From assembly GCA_029263895.1 (NCBI GenBank), contig JARIDO010000027.1:1-64000 (forward strand): DNA of 64,000 nt, read 5' to 3'. Numbering within the stretch: position 1 is the first letter of the stretch; each line of letters begins with the position of its first letter. Made by a program: the position numbers and the translations under genes. Below are positions 35,465-43,092 of this stretch, piece by piece. This DNA comes from Sporosarcina sp. Lineage in GTDB: Bacteria; Bacillota; Bacilli; Bacillales_A; Planococcaceae. The notes under the pieces were generated by a model. It saw nothing but the letters and a program-made list of their open reading frames with translations. It was not told where the DNA came from and ran no database searches.

Positions 35465-35939
35465 ATGAATAATCGTAAAAACCTAAAGTAGATGATTATT
35501 TTCAAAAGAAGATTAAATGGAATATCGTTCTAAACTTTGAGTTGACAGAAGATTTTAAGTGGATGCATCCATGTTATACGTTGAACAATAAAAACGTTTT
35601 TATTAATTCATATCTTTAAAGAATACTGTGCATTGCTTCATAACTTTGAAACATTTTATTTCAACAAACGGAAAATGTGAAAGGTGCACGCCAGATTCGC
35701 TTTATGAATGTTGATGAAATAAGAAAAATGGAACCCATTCTAAAAAAAATATCAAAAGAGCGATTGAAATCGAGGAAGCCGGTTTGAGAGTGGAAATGAT
35801 AGAATATACAATTCCAGAAGTACTTCAACAAAGACTTGTGGAATTACCGGTAATGAAAACGGTATGTGAAGCATTGACCATAGGCAGACAAAGAGCGTAC
35901 CTTCTTCACTTTTCTCAAGCTAGGCAATCTAAAACGTGA
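35465..35939 (+). pseudogene. Decayed YdeI/OmpD-associated (DUF1801-type) gene
   Basis: Reading across frames recovers a YdeI-like protein: MNNRKNLK then, one frame on, VDDYFQKKIKWNIVLNFEL and TEDFKWMHPCYTLNNKNVF; after a stop and shift, QQTENVKGARQIRFMNVDEI; after another shift AIEIEEAGLRVEMIEYTIPE and finally GRQRAYLLHFSQARQSKT before a TGA. Intact relatives are about 190-200 residues. At least three frameshifts plus an internal stop make it non-functional as one protein. It may be a relic specific to this strain. Confidence 0.8.
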
Positions 35940-35962
35940 CAAGTAAGGATTCTTTTAATAGT

Positions 35963-36003
35963 AAAAAACGGGAAGCCTAGTGTTAGCCAGGCTTCCCGTT
36001 TTA
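35963..36003. terminator. Terminator at end of hemQ
   Basis: AAAACGGGAAGCCT pairs with AGGCTTCCCGTTTT around a 10-base loop, with A and T runs on both sides; it serves hemQ on the minus strand. Confidence 0.88.
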
Positions 36004-36009
36004 CGTTCA

Positions 36010-36759
36010 TCAAATGTTAAAGAATGATGCTTTTTTATCGCCATCTAAAATCGTACCAACGAAGAATGAACCGAACTCGCCGTAGCGTGCACTTACTTCG
36101 TCAAAACGCATTTCATAGACAAGCTTTTTGAATTGAAGTACATCATCTGAAAATAATGTTACAGCCCATTCATAGTCGTCAAAACCAACTGAACCTGATA
36201 TGATTTGCTTCACTTTTCCAGCATATCCCCGACCAATCATGCCGTGGCTTCGCATTAATTCTTTGCGTTTATCCATGTCAAGCATATACCAGTTATCATC
36301 GCCATCCCGCTTTTTATCCATTGGATAGAAACAAATATACTGATTGCGTGGAAGCTCGGGATATAAGCGAGCCCGTACATGTGGGTTCTGGTAAGGATCA
36401 TCATTAGATTCCCCTGCTAAGTAATTCGATAATTCTACAACTGAAACGTAAGAATATGTCTTGATTGTGAAATCGGCGATAGCAAGTTTGTTAAATTCTG
36501 CTTCAAGCTCCTGCAATTCATCCATCGTAGGGCGAAGTGTCATCAACATGAAATCAGCTTTTTGGCCGACAATTGTATAAAATGCATGGCTGCCAGTTTT
36601 AGCGTCATCCGCTTTTTGAAGCTTCTCTAAATAATTAAGAAACTCGTCAACTGCTGTCTGCCGTTCTTCTTTTGAAATCAACTTCCAAGATGCCCAATCC
36701 ATTGAGCGTAAGTCGTGTAATACATACCATCCATCAAGTGTAATAGCTGCTTCAATCAC
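36010..36759 (-). CDS. hemQ: Coproheme decarboxylase HemQ (ChdC)
   Basis: 249 residues of the chlorite-dismutase superfamily, Firmicutes HemQ branch. It begins [16 protein letters not shown]; the substrate-oxidising Tyr lies in [14 protein letters not shown] and the heme-ligand His in [17 protein letters not shown], with the C-terminal GxFFVG. It converts coproheme III to heme b using peroxide, the last step of the coproporphyrin pathway. It starts at GTG 36759 with AAAGG 11 bases upstream; a nearby ATG is closed by a stop. Divergent from pta, as in B. subtilis (ywfI-pta). Confidence 0.95.
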   Translation of the reverse strand: MIEAAITLDGWYVLHDLRSMDWASWKLISKEERQTAVDEFLNYLEKLQKADDAKTGSHAFYTIVGQKADFMLMTLRPTMDELQELEAEFNKLAIADFTIKTYSYVSVVELSNYLAGESNDDPYQNPHVRARLYPELPRNQYICFYPMDKKRDGDDNWYMLDMDKRKELMRSHGMIGRGYAGKVKQIISGSVGFDDYEWAVTLFSDDVLQFKKLVYEMRFDEVSARYGEFGSFFVGTILDGDKKASFFNI

Positions 36760-36843
36760 GTGAAATCAAACCTTTCATTATGGATTTATGAACTTTTATA
36801 AGTGTATCATAACGAGTTTGAAAAATTCGACTACAAAGGAAGG

Positions 36844-36861
36844 GTGTCACCAATTTGACAC
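36844..36861. promoter_or_regulatory. Palindrome in the hemQ-pta divergent region
   Basis: GTGTCACCAATTTGACAC has 6-bp arms; a second half-site GTGTCA lies at 36882-36887. TTGACA at 36855-36860 inside it could be a -35 element of pta. Function as an operator is inferred. Confidence 0.35.
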
Positions 36862-36937
36862 GGGTTGAAAGGCTGTTATCAGTGTCAATATTGGTGTATG
36901 CTGAAGGGAGAATATTACATACAAAGGTGGAGTAGAC

Positions 36938-37906
36938 ATGGATTTATTCGACAGCATTAAAACAAGTTTGCTTGGCAACGAAAAGAAAATAGTTCTTCCA
37001 GAAGGGACAGACGCTCGTGTTCTAACAGCCGCAAGTAAGTTGAAGCTGGAAGGGCTTGTTAATCCGATTCTATTAGGTGATGAAACAGAAGTAGGACAAG
37101 CCGCAAAAAATGCTGGAATTGATATAACGGGAATCATCATCATTAATCCTGCAGAGGTGTCTTATTTCGACGAGTTTGTAGAGGCATTCGTAAAGAGGCG
37201 TAATGGGAAAGCATCTGTTGAGAATGCTCGTGAACAACTTCTCGATCACAATACTTTCGGTACTATGCTTGTTTATATGAATAAGGCGGACGGGCTTGTT
37301 AGTGGAGCTGTTCACTCAACTGCGGATACAGTTCGACCTGCACTTCAAATTATCAAAACAAAACCTGGGATTTCTAGAACAAGTGGAGCTTTCATCATGA
37401 TGAAGGAAACGGAACGGCTCGTCTTTGCGGATTGTGCTATTACAGTCGCGCCAACAGCTCAAGAATTAGCTGAAATTGCAGTTGAGAGCGCAAAAACAGC
37501 CGAGTCTTTTGGAATCGACCCACGGGTTGCAATGTTATCCTTTTCGACAAAAGGCTCTGCAGTAACAGAAGAAACACAAAAAGTAGCAGAAGCTGTCACA
37601 ATCGCAAAGAAGTTAGCACCTGAGTTAACACTTGATGGCGAATTTCAATTTGATGCAGCCTATGTGCCCGCAATCGCATTAAAAAAAGCACCAGACTCAG
37701 TTATACAAGGAGATGCTAATGTTTTTGTATTTCCGTCTCTTGAAGCGGGGAACATCGGTTATAAAATAGCAGAACGTCTAGGTGGATATGAAGCAATTGG
37801 CCCTATTTTGCAAGGTTTAAATGCACCCGTTAACGACTTGTCACGCGGATGTTCTGCTGATGATGTATATAAGTTAAGCTTGATCACCGCAGCACAAAGT
37901 CTATGA
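36938..37906 (+). CDS. pta: Phosphate acetyltransferase
   Basis: 322 residues, the short class I Pta of Firmicutes. It begins DLFDSIKTSLLGNEKKIVLPEGTD; SGAVHSTADTVRPALQIIKT and the C-terminal DLSRGCSADDVYKLSLITAAQ are family motifs. It interconverts acetyl-CoA and acetyl phosphate in acetate overflow metabolism. AAAGGTGG lies about 8 bases before the ATG. A loose catabolite-response-like TGAAAGGCTGTTATCA at 36866-36881 lies upstream; it is two bases longer than the CcpA consensus. lipL follows after 15 bases, as in B. subtilis. Confidence 0.95.
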   Translation: MDLFDSIKTSLLGNEKKIVLPEGTDARVLTAASKLKLEGLVNPILLGDETEVGQAAKNAGIDITGIIIINPAEVSYFDEFVEAFVKRRNGKASVENAREQLLDHNTFGTMLVYMNKADGLVSGAVHSTADTVRPALQIIKTKPGISRTSGAFIMMKETERLVFADCAITVAPTAQELAEIAVESAKTAESFGIDPRVAMLSFSTKGSAVTEETQKVAEAVTIAKKLAPELTLDGEFQFDAAYVPAIALKKAPDSVIQGDANVFVFPSLEAGNIGYKIAERLGGYEAIGPILQGLNAPVNDLSRGCSADDVYKLSLITAAQSL

Positions 37907-37921
37907 GCAGGAGATAGTAAA

Positions 37922-38764
37922 ATGTCTAATTATGAAACAGCACTGCAATTACCTGAATGGCGTTTTGTGGATGAATCCATGACCGCTAGAACTCGATCGG
38001 CGCTCGAATCATTTGCTGCCGACGATACACTTTGCCAACTTGTTGGTCAACAAATGAGTCAACCGACAGTGCGAACCTGGGTACACGATCGTACAGTCGT
38101 CCTTGGTATCCAAGATCATCGGCTACCTCATATTGAAGAAGCAACAACAATGTTGGAACAAGCAGGCTACCAATCCATCGTACGCAACTCGGGAGGACTT
38201 GCAGTTGTGCTCGATGAAGGCGTTCTAAATATCTCTATCATCCTATCCGAACAACGCTCAGCTATCGATATACCAGAGGGGTATGAACTAATGCTTGCTT
38301 TTGTTCAAATGCTTTTTCCGGAAGTAGCTGACCGTATTAAAGCGTATGAAATCGTAGGCTCATATTGTCCAGGAAGTTATGATTTAAGCATTGATGGACG
38401 AAAGTTTGCAGGCATTTCTCAACGAAGATTACGTCAAGGAATCGCTGTTCAAGTCTACCTATGTATCGAAGGTAGCGGAGCACAACGCGCACAACTAATT
38501 CAAAAACTCTATGAAATAGGGCTACAAAATACAACGACAAAATTTAACTATCCTGTCATTAAGCCAGAAGTGATGGCATCGCTTACAGAGCTACTCGGAG
38601 TTCCACTAACGGTTAGCGATGTTGTCATACGAATTCAACACCTACTTCGACAACTATCGTCAACAGTGGATGTAGGTGGTTTTAAACCGGAAGAGATGGA
38701 GTTGTACACGTTTTATCTTAATCGAGTTGTTGAACGTAATAAAAAAATGTTAGCAAAGCGTTAA
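37922..38764 (+). CDS. lipL: Octanoyl-[GcvH]:protein N-octanoyltransferase LipL
   Basis: 280 residues of the lipoate/biotin ligase (BPL_LplA_LipB) fold. The catalytic Cys is Cys149 in VGSYCPGSYDLSIDGRKFAG, matching Cys150 of B. subtilis LipL, and RRLRQGIAVQVYL follows. It moves octanoyl groups from GcvH to the E2 subunits of 2-oxoacid dehydrogenases, the relay used by Bacillus for lipoylation. GCAGGAGATA lies about 8 bases before the ATG. Co-transcribed with pta as in B. subtilis (ywfL). Confidence 0.93.
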   Translation: MSNYETALQLPEWRFVDESMTARTRSALESFAADDTLCQLVGQQMSQPTVRTWVHDRTVVLGIQDHRLPHIEEATTMLEQAGYQSIVRNSGGLAVVLDEGVLNISIILSEQRSAIDIPEGYELMLAFVQMLFPEVADRIKAYEIVGSYCPGSYDLSIDGRKFAGISQRRLRQGIAVQVYLCIEGSGAQRAQLIQKLYEIGLQNTTTKFNYPVIKPEVMASLTELLGVPLTVSDVVIRIQHLLRQLSSTVDVGGFKPEEMELYTFYLNRVVERNKKMLAKR

Positions 38765-38785
38765 CACTTTTAAAATAGCGAAAGA

Positions 38786-38823
38786 AAAAACCGCCGATTA
38801 GTGATTAATCGGCGGTTCTTTTG
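38786..38823. terminator. Bidirectional terminator between lipL and rsfA
   Basis: AACCGCCGATTA pairs with TAATCGGCGGTT around GTGAT, with A and T flanks. The rsfA stop codon lies inside the stem. Confidence 0.9.
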
Positions 38824-39433
38824 ATACTAAGTTACCATTCTGCTCCATTTTAAAGACAGGAGCTGTACGATCTTCATCATCATTAAAAGTGACAAGTCTA
38901 CGTGCACGGTTCATAATCTGCACAAACTGCTCATAGTCCTCTCGCAATGTTTTGTTTTCGTGTTCAAGCGTATGCACCCTTTTCTCAAGCTTTTCCGCTT
39001 TATCATTTGCGAGTTTCGCTGTTTGTCTCCAACGAAGTGACTCACTATCAGCTGCTCCTGTATGATGCATTCTCACAAGATATGCAATTACCGTATCAAG
39101 CGATAGTGCTGATAAGGGCACTGAAACTTTATTGGATTCTTCAGAACCTTGTGTAGGCGTATACAGTTGTTGGCCGCGTCTTGTAAAATCTTTACCTAGT
39201 ACTCGTATAGCTTGTTTACGTTCTTTTTTTGCGTCAGCCAATTCTTTTTCGTAATCACGTCGCACAACAGCATTCCATCTAAAGCCGCATGCTGCAGCTG
39301 TTCGGTTCAGTGCATCGCCAACTTCTTCAAATGCGCTTAGTTGTGTACTTCCTTCACGCACATGCCGTAAAACTGTGTCGGCCAGTAGTGTATCGTTTTC
39401 TTCAATCCAAGCATCTTGTCTAACCTTAACCAT
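38798..39433 (-). CDS. rsfA: RsfA family prespore transcription regulator
   Basis: 211 residues. The N-terminal Myb/SANT-like domain (about 1-60) has the RsfA signature RQDAWIEENDTLLADTVLRH and AACGFRWNAVVRR; a long coiled coil runs from about 140 to 185 (KLANDKAEKLEKRVHTLEHE). In B. subtilis RsfA tunes sigma-F-dependent genes in the forespore. GGGAGGCACG lies about 7 bases before ATG 39433. Same place as ywfN in B. subtilis. Evidence for sporulation ability. Confidence 0.92.
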   Translation of the reverse strand: MVKVRQDAWIEENDTLLADTVLRHVREGSTQLSAFEEVGDALNRTAAACGFRWNAVVRRDYEKELADAKKERKQAIRVLGKDFTRRGQQLYTPTQGSEESNKVSVPLSALSLDTVIAYLVRMHHTGAADSESLRWRQTAKLANDKAEKLEKRVHTLEHENKTLREDYEQFVQIMNRARRLVTFNDDEDRTAPVFKMEQNGNLVSKEPPINH

Positions 39434-39614
39434 TTACGTGCCTCCCGCCATATGTTCATAGTTTCTTCGTTACTAAATTCAGTGTGCACACAATCTCGTT
39501 CTTTTATTCAGCAAAAGATAGAAAATCATTCTCTTTTTTGCTGAAATCCATTTTTCATCCATCATCACCATACTTTTTGTTATACTAAAAGAAATGAATG
39601 ACGGGAGGTGCACT

Positions 39615-40913
39615 ATGGATTATAAAGACAAAAAATTAGTTGAAGAGAAAGTATTCAAAGATCCAGTTCACCGCTATATCCATGTGCGCGACCAAGTAAT
39701 TTGGGATGTAATCAGTACACGAGAGTTCCAACGTCTTCGTCGCATTAAGCAACTAGGAACAACTTATTTGGTTTTCCATGGAGCTGAACATACTCGTTTC
39801 CAACATTCACTAGGTGTCTATGAAATTGTTCGTCGAATTATCGATGATGGCTTTAACGGACAAGCAGAATGGAACGATGAGGAACGTATGGTCACATTAT
39901 GTGCTGCACTGTTACATGATCTGGGTCATGGTCCGTTTTCGCACGCGTTTGAAAAAGTATTCGACTTAGATCACGAGAAATTCACACAAGCTATTCTTCT
40001 AGGAGATACAGAAGTGAACGCTGTCCTTCGACGTGTTGGCGATGATTTTCCTCAACGAGTGGCGGATGTCATTGGTAAGACGTATCCTGACAAACTTGTT
40101 GTCAGTCTTATATCTAGCCAAATTGATGCAGATAGAATGGATTACTTGCAACGAGATGCCTATTATACTGGCGTTTCTTACGGCCATTTTGACATGGAAC
40201 GTATTCTACGTGTCATGCGACCAACCGATGAACAAGCAGTTATAAAGTCTAGTGGTATGCACGCAGTTGAAGATTATATAATGAGTCGTTACCAAATGTA
40301 CTGGCAAGTATACTTCCATCCTGTTTCAAGAAGTGCAGAAGTCATTCTTATTAAAATACTTCATCGTGCAAAAGATTTGAACGAAAGTGGCTACTCATTT
40401 GCACAACAACCTGTACATTTTCAGTCGTTTTTTAATCGGACGTTCGAATTGGAAGACTATATTTCATTAGATGAAAATATCCTTCTTACGTACTTTCAAA
40501 TATGGATGAAAGAAAAAGACTCAATTCTATCAGATCTATGCACGAGATTTATTAATCGAAACCTATTTCAGTATGCAGAATTTGATCCTGCAACTGAATA
40601 TAGAAAGATTGCGGAATTAGAAAAACTATTTAAAGAAGCAGATATTGATCCTGACTATTATTTATTGGCAGACTCTTCATCTGATTTACCTTATGACTTT
40701 TATAGGCCTGGCGAAGAAAATGAACGCCTACCCATCTATTTACAAATGGCAAACGGTGATCTTAGTGAACTATCACGCTCGTCCGATATCGTGGATGCCA
40801 TCTCAGGAAAGCGTCGTACGGATCATAAAATCTACTTCCCAGAAGACATATTCACGAAAAAACAGCACGAAAATCCCCTGTATGCACAAATTTTACAACT
40901 ACTCAGAAGCTAG
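39615..40913 (+). CDS. ywfO: HD domain phosphohydrolase YwfO
   Basis: 432 residues. The HD site is built from FHGAEHTRFQHSLGVYE (His), ALLHDLGHGPFSHAFE (HD) and the late Asp in SSQIDADRMDYLQRDA. It resembles dNTP triphosphohydrolases (SAMHD1/EF1143 type), so the likely reaction is hydrolysis of nucleoside triphosphates; B. subtilis YwfO is of unclear role. ATG 39615 is chosen because GGGAGGTG lies 5 bases upstream, not ATG 39594. ywgA follows after 14 bases. Confidence 0.92.
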   Translation: MDYKDKKLVEEKVFKDPVHRYIHVRDQVIWDVISTREFQRLRRIKQLGTTYLVFHGAEHTRFQHSLGVYEIVRRIIDDGFNGQAEWNDEERMVTLCAALLHDLGHGPFSHAFEKVFDLDHEKFTQAILLGDTEVNAVLRRVGDDFPQRVADVIGKTYPDKLVVSLISSQIDADRMDYLQRDAYYTGVSYGHFDMERILRVMRPTDEQAVIKSSGMHAVEDYIMSRYQMYWQVYFHPVSRSAEVILIKILHRAKDLNESGYSFAQQPVHFQSFFNRTFELEDYISLDENILLTYFQIWMKEKDSILSDLCTRFINRNLFQYAEFDPATEYRKIAELEKLFKEADIDPDYYLLADSSSDLPYDFYRPGEENERLPIYLQMANGDLSELSRSSDIVDAISGKRRTDHKIYFPEDIFTKKQHENPLYAQILQLLRS

Positions 40914-40927
40914 GAGGAGAAAGTACC

Positions 40928-41434
40928 TTGCTACAAGAACATGCTAGAATTGTCCAATTCATCTCGCTTGCAAAAGAAGTTACTGGACGAAAAAAATTGC
41001 AAAAGATGGTCTATATTGCGAAGAGAATGAATTTCCCCTTTGCTGAAAAATACGAATTACATATGTACGGACCATACTCTGAAGAATTAACGCTTAGAAT
41101 AGAAGAATTATGTGAAATGGGTTTTCTTGCGGAACAATGCACTGACAAAGCATCGTACGTTCAATACGCTTACAATGTAACGGAAACAGGTAATGATTTT
41201 CTAGATACGGCCGATCAACCACATCCGAATCTGTCTATATGTATCGATAGACTTAACGGCAAGAGCTCTCGCTTTCTTGAACTGGTTTCAACACTACTTT
41301 ATTTTGATCATCTTCCAAAAGACGAACAAATAACTAAAGTGCATATAGTTAAAAACAAACTCAATTTCACCGATGAAGAAATGACAAACGCTTTCGGTTT
41401 TATTGAAGAACTACAACGGCAATCTCTACAATAA
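40928..41434 (+). CDS. ywgA: YwgA family protein
   Basis: 168 residues, alpha-helical, of the YwgA family (winged-helix-like start EHARIVQFISLAKEVTGRKKLQKMVYIAKRM, then MYGPYSEEL). Paired with ywfO across Bacillales; molecular function unknown, although the Panacea/GepA-like look of the first 90 residues is notable. It starts at TTG 40928 with AGGAGAAAG upstream. Second gene of the ywfO unit. Confidence 0.88.
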   Translation: MLQEHARIVQFISLAKEVTGRKKLQKMVYIAKRMNFPFAEKYELHMYGPYSEELTLRIEELCEMGFLAEQCTDKASYVQYAYNVTETGNDFLDTADQPHPNLSICIDRLNGKSSRFLELVSTLLYFDHLPKDEQITKVHIVKNKLNFTDEEMTNAFGFIEELQRQSLQ

Positions 41435-41480
41435 ATAACAAAAGCTGACCAAGTAGACACTTGATCAGCTTTTGTTATTT
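41434..41480. terminator. Bidirectional terminator between ywgA and ywhB
   Basis: AATAACAAAAGCTGACCAAG pairs with CTTGATCAGCTTTTGTTATT (one bulge) around TAGACA. Confidence 0.88.
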
Positions 41481-41660
41481 ATCACTAAAACGTTTTCCGG
41501 CAACTGCATAATGATTTTTTTGCATCTCTTCAATAAAAACAGTTACATTTTCCACAGGTGCACCTACCGTTTCAGACACAGCTTGTGTGACTTTCTCACA
41601 AAGTGCACGCTTTTGTTCATCCGTCCGACCTTCTAACATTTTCACTGTTACATACGGCAT
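41475..41660 (-). CDS. ywhB: 4-oxalocrotonate tautomerase family enzyme (YwhB)
   Basis: 61 residues. The catalytic Pro is residue 2 (MPYVTVKMLEGRTDEQ) exposed after Met removal, with Arg in the GRT and the C-terminal region. It tautomerises 2-hydroxymuconate-like enols; in Bacillus the real substrate is unknown. AAGGGGGAAATAG precedes ATG 41660; an upstream in-frame start would hide the catalytic Pro. Divergent from ywhD as in B. subtilis. Confidence 0.92.
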   Translation of the reverse strand: MPYVTVKMLEGRTDEQKRALCEKVTQAVSETVGAPVENVTVFIEEMQKNHYAVAGKRFSDK

Positions 41661-41728
41661 TCTATTTCCCCCTTGCACATACTATCCGTTATAGTATATA
41701 TATTATCAGAGTTGGAGGGGACAGACGA

Positions 41729-42259
41729 ATGACAAATGAAGAGAAACCAAAACAAAAGCTAGGGTTTACGATCATAAAAGATGATCCGACAGATGGCCAC
41801 AAAGGATTCGGTGTCGGTTCACTGTCACTGGAAAACGTCTCACCTGTGATTATCGACGTGGATGAAGGCAATGCGCAAATCGAAATCGGTGCAATGCACG
41901 CCCGTAGCGATACAGAGCGTGGCATCAAATTCACGACAAATCGAAAAGATTCCGAAGGTGGTAAACCATACTGGCTAGTATGGGTAACGATCGATTTCAA
42001 AGAGAGTGGGCCTTATTACGCTGGCGTCACTGCATGTGAAATGATCGTTAATCGTGAAAAACGTCGTGGTTATAAATTACTTGCAGATCACGTTAACCGG
42101 ATGGATAAATCGATGAAACGAAATATAATTGTCGAAGAAATGGATGGAAAATCAAAGCAAATTTTGGCCGACTTCCTTGAAAGTCATAACAAAGAAATGT
42201 GGGACCGAAGTGAACCGAAACTACACATCGATCTTGCAATCGATTCACCACATCTATGA
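41729..42259 (+). CDS. ywhD: YwhD family protein
   Basis: 176 residues of the YwhD family: FTIIKDDPTDGHKGFGVGSLSL, GAMHARSDTERGIKF and WVTIDFKESGPYYAGVTACEM are recognisable conserved blocks. Function unknown; soluble. ATG 41729 lies 8 bases after TTGGAGGGG. Convergent with the pbpG-like gene across a large repeat array. Confidence 0.9.
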   Translation: MTNEEKPKQKLGFTIIKDDPTDGHKGFGVGSLSLENVSPVIIDVDEGNAQIEIGAMHARSDTERGIKFTTNRKDSEGGKPYWLVWVTIDFKESGPYYAGVTACEMIVNREKRRGYKLLADHVNRMDKSMKRNIIVEEMDGKSKQILADFLESHNKEMWDRSEPKLHIDLAIDSPHL

Positions 42260-42442
42260 ACAAAAAATGACAAATTTCGCCGACATTCGTTTATGAGGTT
42301 GAATGTAGACATAAAACAAAGTAAACTTGAAATACAGCTTGCAATTGTAAGCTAGGACACCTGATTACGTGTTGCCCCAATTGTAACGCAGATCATTCAA
42401 ACCCAAGCATGATCCACATTCAAACGGGCGCCGTTATTAGTA

Positions 42443-42489
42443 AAAAAAGCTTTCCCCCTCGATTCAACCCAAGGGAGGAAAGCTTTTTC
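42443..42489. terminator. Terminator after ywhD
   Basis: AAAAAAGCTTTCC pairs with GGAAAGCTTTTT across a 21-base loop; it lies 180 bases beyond ywhD, with no gene between. Confidence 0.7.
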
Positions 42490-42519
42490 TATTGGTTGGA
42501 TTAACGTTTTAGCTAGGGG

Positions 42520-43090
42520 CTAACGCCCGTAAATTTGCTCAAACGCCCGAAAGCAGTACCCGCGCGCCCGAAAATTTGTACAAACGCCCGAAAAGTGTGC
42601 CCGCGCGCCCGTAAATTTGCTCCAACGCCCAAAAGGTGTCCTCGCGCGCCCGTAAATCTGCTCCAACGCCCGAAAGGTGTCCTCGCGCGCCCGTAAATTT
42701 GTTGAAACGCCCGAAATGTGTGCCCGCGCGCCCGCAAATTTGTTCCAACGCCCGAAAAGTGTCCTCGCGCGCCCGTAAATCTGCTCAAACGCCCGAAAAG
42801 TGTGCTCGCGCGCCCGTAAATTTGCTCAAACGCCCGAAAGAAGTACTCGCGCGCCCGCAAATTTGCTCAAACGCCCGAAAAGTGTGCCCGCGCGCCCGCA
42901 AAATTGTTGAAACGCCCGAAAAGTGTGCCCGCACGCCTGCAAATCCGCTCAATCGCCCGAAAGCAGTACCCGCGCGCCCGCAAATTTGTTCCAACGCCCG
43001 AAAGCAGTACCCGCGCGCCCGCAAATTTGCTCCAACGCCCGAAAGTTGTGCCCGCGCGCCCGCAAATCCGCTCCAACGCACTCAACAATA
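42520..43090. repeat. Phased repeat array B1: 41-bp unit, 13 full copies
   Basis: A tandem array with unit starts at 42561 + 41n up to 43053 without one indel, plus a partial first unit from 42524. Each unit has two CGCCCG cores 20 and 21 bases apart: one within CGCGCGCCCG followed by YAAATTTGYTC, one followed by AAARGTG-type sequence. Copies differ at single bases. It fills the gap between convergent ywhD and pbpG. Lack of stop codons in the unit opens several long frames, which are not considered genes. Confidence 0.95.
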
Positions 43091-43092
43091 GC

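Noticed and set aside
36866..36881. CcpA catabolite-response element before pta
   Set aside because: TGAAAGGCTGTTATCA is two bases longer than the consensus, so it is only mentioned in the pta entry.
42520..43090. Could the phased arrays be CRISPR?
   Set aside because: There is no long identical repeat with unique 30-40 base spacers, no cas gene nearby, and the conserved core is only 6-10 bases.
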